The notes beneath the pieces were generated by a model that ran no database searches, was not told the DNA's origin, and saw nothing but the letters and a program-made list of their open reading frames with translations. A stretch of 64,000 bases of DNA, taken from assembly GCA_029204225.1 (NCBI GenBank), contig CM055097.1:9423593-9487592 (forward strand), in the 5' to 3' direction. A program made the translations under genes and the position numbers. This document shows positions 22,474 through 34,023 of the stretch, one piece after another. The stretch comes from Diphasiastrum complanatum. Its lineage: Eukaryota; Streptophyta; Lycopodiopsida; Lycopodiales; Lycopodiaceae. Each line of letters starts with the position of its first letter. Position 1 is the stretch's first letter.

Positions 22474-22660
22474 TAGGCCCAGTACCGCGGATCCCAGTAC
22501 CGCGGGACCGTAATGGTACCGTGGTACCATACTGGTACCGCGGTACCACAGTATATATATATATATCATAGGTCCCGCGGTACTGGGTACCGCGGATCCC
22601 GGTACCGCGGGACCATACTGGTACCGCGGTACCATGATGGTACCGCGGTACCACAATATA
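22332..22660. repeat. Palindrome blocks and (TA)n at the hAT-B upstream end
   Basis: First a GGACGC/GCGTCC block (22332-22438), then (TA)n, then two tandem versions of the GGTACC block. Both versions start CATAGG(T)CC(C), contain CCGCGGATCCC and end GGTACCGCGGTACCACA, with (TA)n between them. The order matches that upstream of hAT-D read on the opposite strand. Confidence 0.7.
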
Positions 22661-25111
22661 ATAATATATTTATTATTTAATATTTTTTTTAATTTTTTTT
22701 TACCTAAACCTACCCGCCCCCCTCGCATTTCCTCTGAAATTTTTTTGCGCCCTCTCCGCCCTGCCATCGCTGCTGGTTTTTCTTGCCTGCCTTTGATTCC
22801 TTGCGTCGCCCATCGCCCACGCAACGCCCTGCCTTGCATCTGATTTCCTTTGCCCTGCATTCGCCCATTTTCAGCGTCTCTCCAACAGTGAACCCTGCTG
22901 TTTTTTTTCCAGCAATCCATCCCTCATTTCATCTGCAATGGTGCAATCCGACCTTTCCGGTCTGTGGGACGAGGTAGACATTGTCAGGCGGGTTGCCGAC
23001 AAGGCCAACAAGACCGGTCAGAAGATCGTGCGCTGCCGATACTGTCTCGTCGAGTTTGCTGCATCCCTCACTCGCCTTAAAGGCCATCTGCTCGGTGCAC
23101 GCGCCAAAAATGGTGCCACCTTGAATGCTGCCCCTTGTGGCAGCATGACCGTCCCCGACAGGCAGCGACTACTGGACACCTACGGGCCGCGGCTCGTGGC
23201 AGGGGAGAACACCATTTCGGAGGGCGTTCTCCGATTTTGCACCGCTCCTTATGTGACTAACCCAGAGTTGCTGCCTGCTTGGCTGGCACGCACGAGGAGA
23301 GGGAGTGCATCCTCCTCTGGTCCCTTTGCCCCTCAGACAGCTCTGCCTCATGCACCCCCATCTGCTCAGATTCCGGTGGATCCCGTCCCATCGTGTCCGA
23401 CAGTTGCCACTGCGGTTCCACCACCACCCATTGTTGCTCGCACTCCACCAGTCTACGACTTTCTCATGGACTCTCCGCCACCCGAGCAGGCCCAGGATGG
23501 TACTGGGCGGGCCTTCGAGGATGTGGAAGAGATCCCTTCTTCCTTCCCTTCCCATCCGGATGACCTCCTCAGCCAGCAGTTTTCGTACCCCATGCCAGAT
23601 GTTGCCCCTCCACCAGTGCACCCCACCTATGCTGCTGCACCCATCCCTGCCAGTGCATCCCACTCTCCCCATTCCACGTCTACAGTCGATGCATCCACCA
23701 GCGCCCAGCCTGTCGCGTCATCGTCCATTCCCGTCACGGTTGGTGCACCGTGCTGGAGGTCCACCACCCGTCGTCCACCAGGGAGAGCCCTCGTGCAGCA
23801 GACCATTCGCGGCGCGCATCAGCCGCACATGGACAGAGAGGCCACACAGGCCGTGGCCAGTCCGGTTTACGAGCTGAACCTGCCCTTTGCCATCACCGAC
23901 TCTGAGCCCTTCAGAAGGGCCTTCCGCCTTGCACAGTCTGTCAGCCCTAGCTGGAGAGTCCCTAGTTCAGAGGTTGTCCGCACACACATGCTGAGGGATA
24001 GGGTCGAGTCCTTGTCTAGAGAGATGGAGCCTCTGCGTCGGCACTGGGCCACTTACGGTTGCAGCATCATGTTCGATGGCTGGACTGATGTCAGGAGGAG
24101 GCCGATCCTCAACATACTGGTCTCCAGCTCCATGGGCACACAATTTTTGAGGGCAGTGGATTGCAGCAGGGGGGGGAGAGTCATATCTGCAGAGTTCATG
24201 TTTGATGTCATCAGGTCTTCCATCCTAGCCATAGGCCCACAGCATGTCGTCACGGTGGTGACGGACAATGCCACGAACTGCATTCAGATGGGTGTACTGC
24301 TAGAGGCCGAGTTCCCTCATATTGTTCATACCCCCTGTGCAGCCCACGGCATAGACCTTTTGATGGGGGACATTGGAGCACTTCCCTGGGTTAGAGCCAT
24401 CGTCCGGGAGGCCCTCTTCCTGGTGACTTTTGTCACCAGAAAGAGGCGTGTTCTTGCCATGTTCCGGGTGTTTAGCCATCTGGACCTCCGTAAGCCAGCC
24501 CCCACGCGCTTTGCATTCGACTTGGTGGTCATCGACCGTTTGATCAGGTGCAGGGCCCAGCTTCTACAGATGGTTGCCAGTGATCTTTGGGGTGCCAGTA
24601 CATTTCCGCACACTGAGGATGGGGAGCACTTTTCTTCCACGGTGAGGGGAGACCAGTTCTGGAGGGATGCACAGACATTGTCAGGACTGCTTCGACCACT
24701 CTACATTGTGCTCCGCATGGCTGACAGCGAAGGGTCGACACTTGGACTGGTGTATGAGCTCATGGACCGGATTGGACAGTTCCTGCAGCTGCCCATCTTG
24801 CAGCCAGAGAGGTAAGCGGTACAGTGTTGCAATTGACCTTTATCTTTTCAGTACTTGCTAGTTTGTTTTTCTGTCAATGTTAAGCTTTTTCGTAATGCCC
24901 TAAACCACATGCCCCTCACCTGCAGGATGACAGAGCTGAAGTTCATATGGGAGACGCGATGGAACTACTTACACAGGAGTATCCACAGCGTTGCACACAT
25001 GCTGCATCCCCTCTTCCTCTCTCCGACACAGATCGCAGACAGGGAGCTCGAGGCCGATTGGCTTCAGTACATTCACAGGGTGGGTCCACACATAGGTTTG
25101 GATCCTATCAG

Positions 25112-25469
25112 TGTAATAGATCCTAACACCACAGTAGGGCAAACACTAACTGATCCACCCAACCTTGCCTACTCCCTGATATAGAGTAAGCCCCTCCTAG
25201 CCCAGTGTGAGGACTGGTAGCATGCAACTGCCAAGTGTCGGCCACGTGGCACTGACGTGGCCGACTGCACGTCGGGACCCAACTGGGGGCCCTATCCTGC
25301 TGACAGGGTCCCTAGGCTGTGTTAGGCCCGCCATAGCTATGGACCGTGCTGGGGCACACTACTCACACTGTCTTGCCCTGTTGGTCATGTACGCTGGACA
25401 CGACCCTGACTGTGGTATCTGACCTATCTGTGTTCTCTAGGGTTCGGCACTGGTTACGAGCTCGTAACA
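25112..25469 (-). repeat. 3' LTR of Gypsy-I copy 3
   Basis: 358 bases with TG...CA ends, next to polypurine tract 25470-25485. Confidence 0.96.
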
Positions 25470-25480
25470 CTCCCTCCCCC

Positions 25481-28255
25481 TTAAGAACCATCTTGGTCCT
25501 CTAAGACAAAGTCTGGAAAAATCTTGCGAAGGACGCTGCCTCTTTCCCAAGTGGCATTCTCAACAGGCTGATCATTCCACTTAACCAGATATTCTCGGTA
25601 TAGAGTATGACGAGTCTGCGTCTCTCTACTATCAAGAATTTCCTCTGGTTCATGTGGAGGTTGTTGAGGATCCAATGGGAGAACTAGAACACTGTCCCCT
25701 ACCAGATTATCTGATCTGGTTAAGGCTTTTCATAACTGACTTACATGAAAAACTGGAAAAACCTTACTGCTGTGTGGGAGTTCTAGTTCATAGGTGACCT
25801 CGCCTAGTCTCCTACTGATGGTAAAGGGACCACAATACCTTGGAGACAACTTAGCACACACTCCTGATTTGAGGGTTTTAGAGTCAACTGGGACTCTCAA
25901 GTAGACTTTCTCACCAGTGGAGAACTGCACATCCCGTCTGTGTGGATCTGCATAATGCCTGGCTCGATCCTGGGATTGTCTAATGCTACACTTAGCATGT
26001 TCTATCATCTGGTTTAGGTCTTCTAAAAAGTTTCTGGCTGCTTCAACTTTTTCTTGTTTAAACCCTACAGCTGTGGGTGAGCGTGTCTGAAAACCGTACA
26101 TCAGCATAAATGGGTTGTATCCCGTAGCTGAATGTTTGGTACTGTTATAAGCAAACTCTAATATCGAGAGATACTCCTCCCAATTAGTCTGCCTCTTGCT
26201 GACGTATGCACGAAGCATATCCTCCAGCACTTGATTTACCCTTTCTGTTTGACCGTCCGTCTGTGGATGGTCGGTGGTACTCATATTAAGTTTAGTATGG
26301 AGATGATGGAATACTGCCTTCCAAAAATTTCCAGTAAACTTACTGTCCCGGTCGCTGACTATGCCGGAAGGTAGACCGTACAATTTAAATAGCCCGTCTA
26401 CAAACAACCTCGCTAACTCTGGAGCTCTAACGGTTGTTTTGGTCGGAATAAAATGAGCCATTTTGGTCAGACGGTCAACTGTGACCCATATAGCGTCATT
26501 ACCCTTTTGGGTTTTAGGCAGGCCTACTATAAAATCTATGGAGATACTCTCCCATTTACCAGCTGGTATTTCTAAGGGATGCAACAACCCTCCTGCCTTT
26601 AAACGCTCTGCTTTATTTACTTGACATTTCTGGCAACTGGTTACATACTGGTGGACGTCCTTTTTCATACTGGGCCAGAAAAATTGCCTACGAAGAAGCT
26701 CATAGGTCTTCTGTATGCCTGGGTGTCCCGCGCTAGGATTGTCATGACATTCATATAGGACCTGCTGCCTATAATCCTCTGAATTGGGGACACATACTCT
26801 ATCTCTATAGAGCAAGTACTCATCCTGAATGGAATACTGTTTCCATTTGAATCCTTGAGTCAACTGACCCTCAACCACTGGGGTTTGCTTGGGTAATACA
26901 GGCTCAGAATCCTCAACGTCATCTGATGACGTATACTCGGACTCATCATCATCCTCAACGGAAGCTGCCGTATTCTTGGATGAACTGGCACCAGCCCCGG
27001 GAACTGGTTCTGGAGTCTGTAACTGTCTGTTCTGGACTGAGTTCCAGATAATAGAGAAGAATGCATCATGCTGGCATTTCCCTCTCAAGGACTCGAGTAA
27101 CTCATTACGAATCTGAGTAAAACTCAGCTCGTTTATCATAGGCATTCTGCTAAGGGCATCTGCTACTGTATTGAATTTTCCACGCCTATATCTGATAGAC
27201 ATGTCAAACTCTTGCATCAACTCTGCCCAACGAGCTTTCCGACCTCTAAGCTCAGGTTGATTGCAAAGGTATCTGAGACTCTCATGGTCTGTCAGGACCT
27301 CAAAGTTGGCACCATACAAATAATGCCTCCAAGTCTTAAGGGCATGGACTATAGAAAAGAGTTCCTTTTCATAGGCACTATACCTAGTCTGTGCTGGCTC
27401 GAGTTTTTTACTCTCGAACGCAACTGGTCGTCCACCCTGAGTTAGCACAGCACCTACTGCAAAGTCGCTAGCATCTGTTTCGACCACAAATGGCTGATTG
27501 GGGTCGACGACCTTTAAAACTGGTGCTGTATCTAAGGCTGTTTTGAGAGCATCAAAGCTCTCCTGTTGTGCGGACTCCCAAATGAACTCCTTTCCCTTCC
27601 CCTTAAGGAGATTTGTCATAGGGACTGCTGTCTGAGCATATTCCTTGACAAATCGTCTGTAATATCCCGCCAGACCAAGAAAGATTTGAAGTTCCAAAAT
27701 ATTCTGAGGTCTTAGCCAACTGAGTATGGCTTTAACCTTATTTGGGTCCATCTTAATCCCATCTGAAGAGATAATGTGACCCAAATATGCTACTTCTTCA
27801 ACGAAGAATTCACACTTGGATTGTTTAGCATAAAGCTTATGCTTTCTAAGCAGTCGAAACACCTTTCTGAGGTGTTTTAGATGCTCCTTCCTCGTTTTGC
27901 TGTAGACGAGGATGTCATCTAAAAATACGACTACAAACTTACCCAAGTATGGTCTGGGGACACTGTTCATCAAGGTCATAAAGGTAGCTGGAGCATTTGT
28001 GAGCCCAAATGGCATCACCTTAAATTCATAATGACCGTGACGAGTCCTAAAAGCTGTTTTCGAGACATCTTCCGATTTTATACGGACTTGATGATATCCC
28101 GATCTGAGGTCTATTTTGCTGAAAAACTTAGCCCCGTCGAGTTGATCAAACAACTCGTCTGCCCGAGGCATAGGGTATTTATTCTTAATTGTGACTTTAT
28201 TGAGGGCTCTGTAATCTACGCAAAGACGCATAGACCCCTCCTTCTTTTTCACCAA
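25481..28255 (-). pseudogene. pol of Gypsy-I copy 3: RT, RNase H, integrase, chromodomain
   Basis: The frame 28255-25730 (841 aa) has RT with FLDD at residues 111-114, [12 protein letters not shown] upstream of it, the RNase H Asp at residue 261 ([12 protein letters not shown]), the integrase HHCC region ([11 protein letters not shown] ... SCQKCQ), core motifs [23 protein letters not shown] and [11 protein letters not shown], and [11 protein letters not shown]. It stops at TGA in SQL*KAL, where copy 2 has CGA. The chromodomain continues in the same register to 25481 (YREYLVKWNDQPVENATW). At 28255-28312 a 2-base deletion separates it from gag-protease. All catalytic residues I can recognise are intact. 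Confidence 0.94.
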
Positions 28256-28280
28256 TAGGACTGGTGAGGCCCATGGTGAA

Positions 28281-30265
28281 CTACTGGTCTGAATTTGGCC
28301 TTTTCCAAGATAGAGTTAACTGCCTAGTTATTTCTTCATCCTCTGTTCGGCTGACCCGATACGGAGGTTTAGAAACAGGTGCTGTACCTGGTACTAGGTT
28401 TATTACATGATCTACCTCTCTGCTAGGTGGTAGACCATGTGGCAAATCTTCAGGAAAAACATCTTTAAATTTAGACAATAAAGTTTCTAATTTATTGATT
28501 TTGTGCTGAATAGAACTAGAAATAGAAACTTCAGGAATAAACTGAAAGTCACATAAGAATACCTGATGGTCTTCGTCTCCGATTAGCTGACAGAGCTCTG
28601 AACTGCAGACCATAGGGCTGTTGGGAACATCATGCTCCCCATGCAACTGGATCTCTCGGCCTTTATACTGAAAGCTGAGGGTGTTCTCCTGATAGTTTCT
28701 GTGGAGGGAAGGTCCTGAACTGTAGAGCCAATCTCTCCCGAGAACAATGTCTGTTCGATCCAGGTGCATTATCTGAAAGTTTATTTGATCTTGGTACCCC
28801 TGAATACCAAGATTTAACTTACTTACCATAGTTTCCCATATTTTTTTATCTTCACCCTTAGCTAATGAAACTATGTACCTATGCTGACTAGGTACTTCTG
28901 ATAGTTTAAGCTTTTTAACCAGGGTGTGGTTGATGAAATTATGGGTTGCCCCATCATCAACCATGACTCTTACTGACTGGTTACCAACTTTCCCATGCAT
29001 ACGTACTAGGTCATGCGGCCCAAAGCTGAAGGGTCTCGCTAGCATTGCAGAGGTCAGCTGGCAACAGTGTTCATGATCTTCATGATACACTTTGATCTCG
29101 GAAGCTGCTGAGTTACTGGGGAAACATACAGTCTGAACAAGATGAACTTGTTTTTTATCTTTCTTATCTTTTTTAGTGAAAGGCCCCTTGGGACACTGTC
29201 TGACTGTGTGTCCCTTGCCCATACACACAAAGCACAAACGTTCTTGTTTGGCTTTCTCAAAATCATCTGGTTTTAAGGGCTGTATGAGTGAAGGGCGTTT
29301 CTGAGGAGCTTCACCTTTAAATTTATCTTCTTTCTTTCTTTTTAAAAATTTCTTTTTAAATTGAAAGTCTTTCTGAGGAAGCTGCTCAGAAAGTGGTTGC
29401 TGTCTCACTCTTTTCCTACCCACTGAATCATCATAGATTTGAGCATATCTGAGAGCTTGCTCAAGGGTAGTAGGCGAGTTTCTCTGGACCTCTACTTTAT
29501 ATTCATCTTTGAGGCCACGGACAAATCCCCTGATTTTTTGATAGTCATCCATATTTTTAATCTTTAAAATTGCCTCTCGATACTGCGAGATATATTGGAT
29601 GAGGGACTTGTCCATTACTGTTCTTTCCCAGGCTTCCCAGGCTCTATCAAGTTCATTCTCTGGTAGAAATTCACTTAGGAAAGCTTCTTCAAAAGCTTTC
29701 CATGACCGGGGAGTCTGCCCAGTCTCCTGGAGATTTAACCACCACTTATAGCCCATAGGCCCTAAAGAAAGACTGGCCTCAATTGCTTGCAAATGGTCAG
29801 GGGTCTGTTTAAGAGCATGAATGTTCTTCCATTTGCTGAGGAAGGTTTGTAGAATATCTGCATTTCTATCCTTCTCTTCCCCATTAAAAGTAGGAGGCTT
29901 TAAATCTTTAAAAACACTGGGGTGAGACCGTAAAGTCTCACCCGAAACTGATGGAAGTGGAGAAGGGGATAACTGAGAAGTAGAGGGAAGGCTTCCTTTC
30001 GCGGAGCTCAAAATCAAGTTTTTGAGTTCAGCGAACGAGTCGTCCACACTGGACTTGAAATTGGCTAATGCCAGCTTCAGTTCATCCACTTCTGTTACCA
30101 ATTGGAGGAACTGCTCCTTGGTAACCAGTTCGTCGAGTTCTTCGACGAACTGTTCCTGTTCTTCTACTTCCATGGGTTCCTTCCCTTTTCTGTAAGCCTT
30201 GGCTTCTGTTTCAAGTTCGTCGAAGCCTCTCTCCTGGGTTGATCAGGTCCCTGAGGAGTGGTCAT
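28281..30265 (-). pseudogene. gag-protease of Gypsy-I copy 3
   Basis: A 630-aa frame (30173-28281) contains a coiled N-terminal stretch, the capsid domain (WWLNLQETGQTPRSWKAFEE, YISQYREAILKIKNMDDY), the zinc knuckle CFVCMGKGHTVRQC and protease VMVDDGATHNFI, running into the start of RT ([18 protein letters not shown]). The family start (MTTP) would be at 30265, but a 1-base loss near 30232 puts it out of frame. Position 29303 keeps CAG where copies 2 and 4 have TAG. In this family gag, protease and pol appear to form one continuous frame. Confidence 0.92.
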
Positions 30266-30960
30266 CTTCGAAACTGAAAGAGAGCTACCTTAACTTCTGA
30301 AGGAAAAAAGTCCAAAAGACTAATTTACAACTGTACAAGGGAAAGGAAAGATGACTTAGCTGTTTCTGAGGACTATACTTCCAAAGAAAGAATGAAGAGG
30401 AACCCTTTCAGCTCTTTCCCCAAAATTTCAGACCTGCTGTTCCGAAAAATGCCAGTTTGAAGCTTCAAAACGGTGCTAAATTTCCCGGTTTTTTGATGAT
30501 AGTAGCTCGCTGGTCTGATAGGAATCCTCTTGCTCCAAATCTCTGACGTTGGGGCCCAAAAACTTGTTGAAAAACCAGATTTTCAGAAGTACTGGCAGCG
30601 CTGGCCCTGCTCCTCCTTTTTGGCTTCAAACTCGCTGAGAACCAGTAACTTTTTCCCTGGAAATCGGATGTAGGTCTCTGACTGTACAGCGATGGAGGTG
30701 CTGGCTTCTTCCTACTCTAATTTCGCTGGGAAAACTATAGAGAATCCTCTCAACTCAGTGGGAAACAGCTGTTTTTTCAGCGAGTTACCTACACTTGGAA
30801 TCTGACTCCTTGCTACTGTGATTTCTCAGCGGAAATCAGAAGTTTGAAGGCTGCTCCTACAACGATCCTCCTCCTCTATTCCTCTCTGAGAATCTGAGAA
30901 ACACTTCCTATCTTCTGATAGCTTTCTCTACTACTGTCCTGAACTCCCTAGGATGGAGAT
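30266..30960 (-). other. Leader region of Gypsy-I copy 3
   Basis: Untranslated leader, no sustained frame. The primer-binding site follows at 30961-30973. Confidence 0.7.
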
Positions 30961-30973
30961 GGCTCTGATACCA
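30961..30973 (-). promoter_or_regulatory. Primer-binding site of Gypsy-I copy 3
   Basis: TGGTATCAGAGCC on the minus strand, an exact initiator tRNA-Met complement. Confidence 0.93.
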
Positions 30974-30974
30974 G

Positions 30975-31332
30975 TGTAATAGATCCTAACACCACAGTAG
31001 GGCAAACACTAACTGATCCACCCAACCTTGCCTACTCCCTGATATAGAGTAAGCCCCTCCTAGCCCAGTGTGAGGACTGGTAGCATGCAACTGCCAAGTG
31101 TCGGCCACGTGGCACTGACGTGGCCGACTGCACGTCGGGACCCAACTGGGGGCCCTATCCTGCTGACAGGGTCCCTAGGCTGTGTTAGGCCCGCCATAGC
31201 TATGGACCGTGCTGGGGCACACTACTCACACTGTCTTGCCTTGTTGGTCATGTACGCTGGACACGACCCTGACTGTGGTATCTGACCTATCTGTGTTCTC
31301 TAGGGTTCGGCACTGGTTACGAGCTCGTAACA
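30975..31332 (-). repeat. 5' LTR of Gypsy-I copy 3
   Basis: 358 bases, followed by the atcag duplication and the continuation of hAT-B exon 2. Confidence 0.96.
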
Positions 31333-32436
31333 ATCAGGCTCATGGAGGAGCTCGCTGCATTTCGTTTCGGCATGGGCACATTCGGCCACCCGGCTGCCCA
31401 GGATCCAGAGAGGAGGCAGCTACCCATTACCTGGTGGACCATGTTCGGTAGCACATACCCATCTATACAGCGTCTTGCACTGCGTGTCCTTTCTCAGGTA
31501 TGCATCTCATTTTATCCTCCATTTTTTGTGTTTCGTTGAAGTTTCACCTCTGCCACAATGTGCTGAAGTATTTCAATGCACGCACCACAGGACTGTGCTG
31601 CCTCCATGTGTGAGCGTAACTGGAGCACATGGGCACTCATTCACACGAGGAGAAGAAACCGGTTGTCAGTGAGTCAGTTGGAGCGGTTGGTGTTCTGTAG
31701 CACCAACGCACGTCTCGCCAGGAGGCTTCCGACCATTACGAGCGCATTGCAGGTGATAAGCTAATCTTTCATAGCATGTTGGTTGACTCCTGGTATGTTG
31801 GTTTCATTTCTTGATAAAGTTGTCTCTCTGACATGCAAATTTTAAACCTTGCAGACGAAGATATCTGATTTGGAGCGCCAGGTTGACTTGCCTACGGACA
31901 GCACCCATCCCATGCCTGCAGATGACCTGGGCACACAGTTGATGGCAGAGAGAGAGAGGGAGCTTGCCGAGATGAGAGAGAGAGAGCCCCCATTGTATGA
32001 GGCAGATGAGCCAGTGTCAGAGGATGAGCATGATGAGGATGAGCCCATTCGGGTTGTGTTTGCCAGACCAGAGAGGGATGAGGCAGATTATACAGGTGCA
32101 GGGCACACGCCACGGGCAGGGGTCACAGGTGCATCACGTGGCAGAGGTGGGACACATGGCACAGGTTATACCGGCAGACAGGCAGGGCACACAGGGGGGG
32201 GCAGTGGCATACCTACCTATGTCGACATGATGGAGGAGGCTCTTGATAGAGGGCAGAGTGGTTTAGATGCCGGTCCCGCAGATGTTTGGATGCGTGTAGC
32301 ACAGAGTCATGGCCGTTACTACGACAGCACACCAGAGGAGGCACCTGATGACTTTCATTGCACAGATTGGGAGGCCATGCAGGGTCTACAGGGTGCACAT
32401 GATGAGGCACGGGATGAGGCTTGGGTTGATTCAGGG

Positions 32437-32508
32437 GTTGGTGCACAGGATGATTCAGAGGTCGGTGCACAGGATGATTTAGAGGCTGGTGCACAGGATG
32501 AGTCCCAG
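32437..32508 (+). repeat. Three 24-base in-frame repeats inside hAT-B exon 4
   Basis: Units at 32437, 32461 and 32485 encode V/A-G-A-Q-D-D/E-S/L-E/Q variants of an acidic octapeptide. It is a small coding minisatellite in the disordered tail. Confidence 0.85.
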
Positions 32509-33167
32509 AGCCCAGAGCATTTGTATTCGGATGCCCAGCTGGCCGACTTGGTTGCCACATTGGATTCAGAGGCCCAGCAGATGCCGAGTGTCAGGGCGCC
32601 CCCATCATCTCTTGCCAGCATGCCACACACAGAGTCCCAGCCAGAGCAGCCGCATGAGGTGCCTACAGTTCCTCCAGCTCTTCAGAGGGTGTATGTGCGT
32701 CGCACAGCTCCTCCAGTGCCACCGATGCCATTTAGGCCTGCAGCCCCTCCATCGCCGTCCACTTCTGCAGCACCAGGTCTCCATGGCAAGCCACCATCTG
32801 TGCCCAGGTTTTCTCTTGTAGCGCCCACATCCACAGTGGCTCCTCCAGTGGCAGCACCCACGTCACATCCTCCTTTGGCAGCACCCAGGATGTACCAGTA
32901 CCGGCCACCACAGCGCCCCTTTCAGTACATATCGCCACTGTACTCGCCTCCTGCACAGCCAGTTCCTCCACCTGCAGCAGCCCCACGGGCACACACTCCA
33001 CGAGCTCATCCTCCTCGCTCAGTTGCACAGGGAGTTCCCTCTTTTGCTTCCCTATCCCAGCCGGCCTCAGCTTGGGCCCAGCCTAGCCAGCCAAGTGATT
33101 TGCATGGGGGTGACGAGGCATTGACAGCTCCTCTTGTCCGCAAGAGACCAGGCAGGCCCAAGGGTGC

Positions 33168-33560
33168 ACAATGGCATTGTGAGTGCCTATTTATCCCCAC
33201 AGCCTGATCGGCCATGTGGATCCCCATCATCCCTCCATGTGCCTCCGTACCTGCCCCCATGTGATGCTCCCCCCTGTGTTGGTCTCCCATTGGGCCCATG
33301 GTCTGCTCACCCACAATGCCCATGTGCCTCTGTACTTGCCCCCATGTGATGCTACCCCCCTGTGTTGGTCTCCCATTGGCCCCTCGGTCTGCTCACTCGC
33401 AGTGCCCATGTGCCATTGCAACAGTCCCCTGCATCATGTACTGTACCCTCTTTTTTTACACCCAGAACCCCCTTTTTTTACTTTTTTTTGTCCTTTTTTG
33501 GTAGTTAATATGCAAAAAAAAATTACTAAAAATATATTAAAAAATAAAAAAAAATATTAA
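33168..33560 (+). other. Right-terminal region of the hAT-B element
   Basis: From CAATGGCATTGTGAGTGCC onward this aligns with 37073-37361, the upstream flank of the accessory gene in copy C. It holds an 85-base tandem duplication (units at 33250 and 33335, present once in C) and then an A/T-rich end that is roughly complementary to the A/T-rich left end of the element. The accessory gene itself is missing here. Confidence 0.65.
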
Positions 33561-33562
33561 AA

Positions 33563-33663
33563 ATGGTACCGCCTTGGTACCGCGGATCCCAGGGCGGTAC
33601 CGTACCGGCGGTACCACTGATATGGTACCGGCGGTACCATACCAACGGTACCAGAGGGTACTA

Positions 33664-33700
<37 letters not shown>
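33563..33700. repeat. GGTACC palindrome block and (TA)n between hAT-B and hAT-C
   Basis: Six or more GGTACC sites (GGTACCGCGGATCCC, GTACCGGCGGTACC) precede (TA)n at about 33665-33697. It is the third example of this block directly upstream of a transposase of the B/C/D subfamily. The sequence is diverged from the others although the motif is kept. Confidence 0.65.
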
Positions 33701-33702
<2 letters not shown>

Positions 33703-34023
33703 AATATCTCTTAATTTTTTTTAACCTAAACTACCCGCCCCCCTCGCTTCTTCTCTCCCAAATTTTTTTCAGCCCATCGCTACCCTGCCATCACTCCTGG
33801 TTTTGCTGCCCTGCCTTCGCTCGCCCCTCTTCTGAATTGCGTCGCCCTTCACCCACAGACCGCCCTCCCTTGCATCTGATTTACATCTCCCTGCCATCGC
33901 CTTCGCTGCCTTCAGACATTTTCAGCGTCTCTCCAACAGTGAACCTTGCTGTTTTTTTTCCCGGAAATCCATCCTTGCAGCTTTAGCTTCATCTACGTTT
34001 TTTCCCTAGTTTTCTCCATCGCA

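Larger units (their letters stand above)
25112..31332 (-). mobile_element. Gypsy-I copy 3, complete and recent
   Basis: 6221 bases, minus strand, with target duplication atcag at 25107-25111 and 31333-31337. The two 358-base LTRs differ at one position by eye (CCC versus CCT in TCTTGCC.TG), so insertion was recent. Coding is near-complete: only a 1-base gag frameshift, a 2-base loss near 28312 and one CGA-to-TGA stop near 25732 are seen. It lies antisense in exon 2 of hAT-B. Confidence 0.97.
22938..33207 (+). pseudogene. hAT-B: BED/DUF659 hAT-like transposase, split by Gypsy-I copy 3
   Basis: The best-preserved transposase here. Exons are 22938-24811, 24926-25111 plus 31338-31497 (joined across the insertion once atcag is counted once), 31591-31752 and 31855-33207. 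Exon 1 is a clean 625-aa frame: BED finger (C33, C36, H50), Pro/Ser linker, then SIMFDGWTD (near residue 372), VVTDNATN (near 440) and CAAHGIDL. Exon 3 is the dimerisation domain (CERNWSTWALIHTRRRNRL). Exon 4 is acidic then Pro-rich, with KRPGRPKG. Its last residues (from about 33168) are read from the element's right-terminal sequence because a deletion removed the true C-terminus and the accessory gene. Function is lost through the retrotransposon. Confidence 0.9.

Noticed and set aside
33134-33560. Several frames rich in Cys/Pro/His at the hAT-B right end
   Set aside because: They derive from an 85-base tandem duplication and are not conserved in the hAT-C counterpart at 37120-37326.
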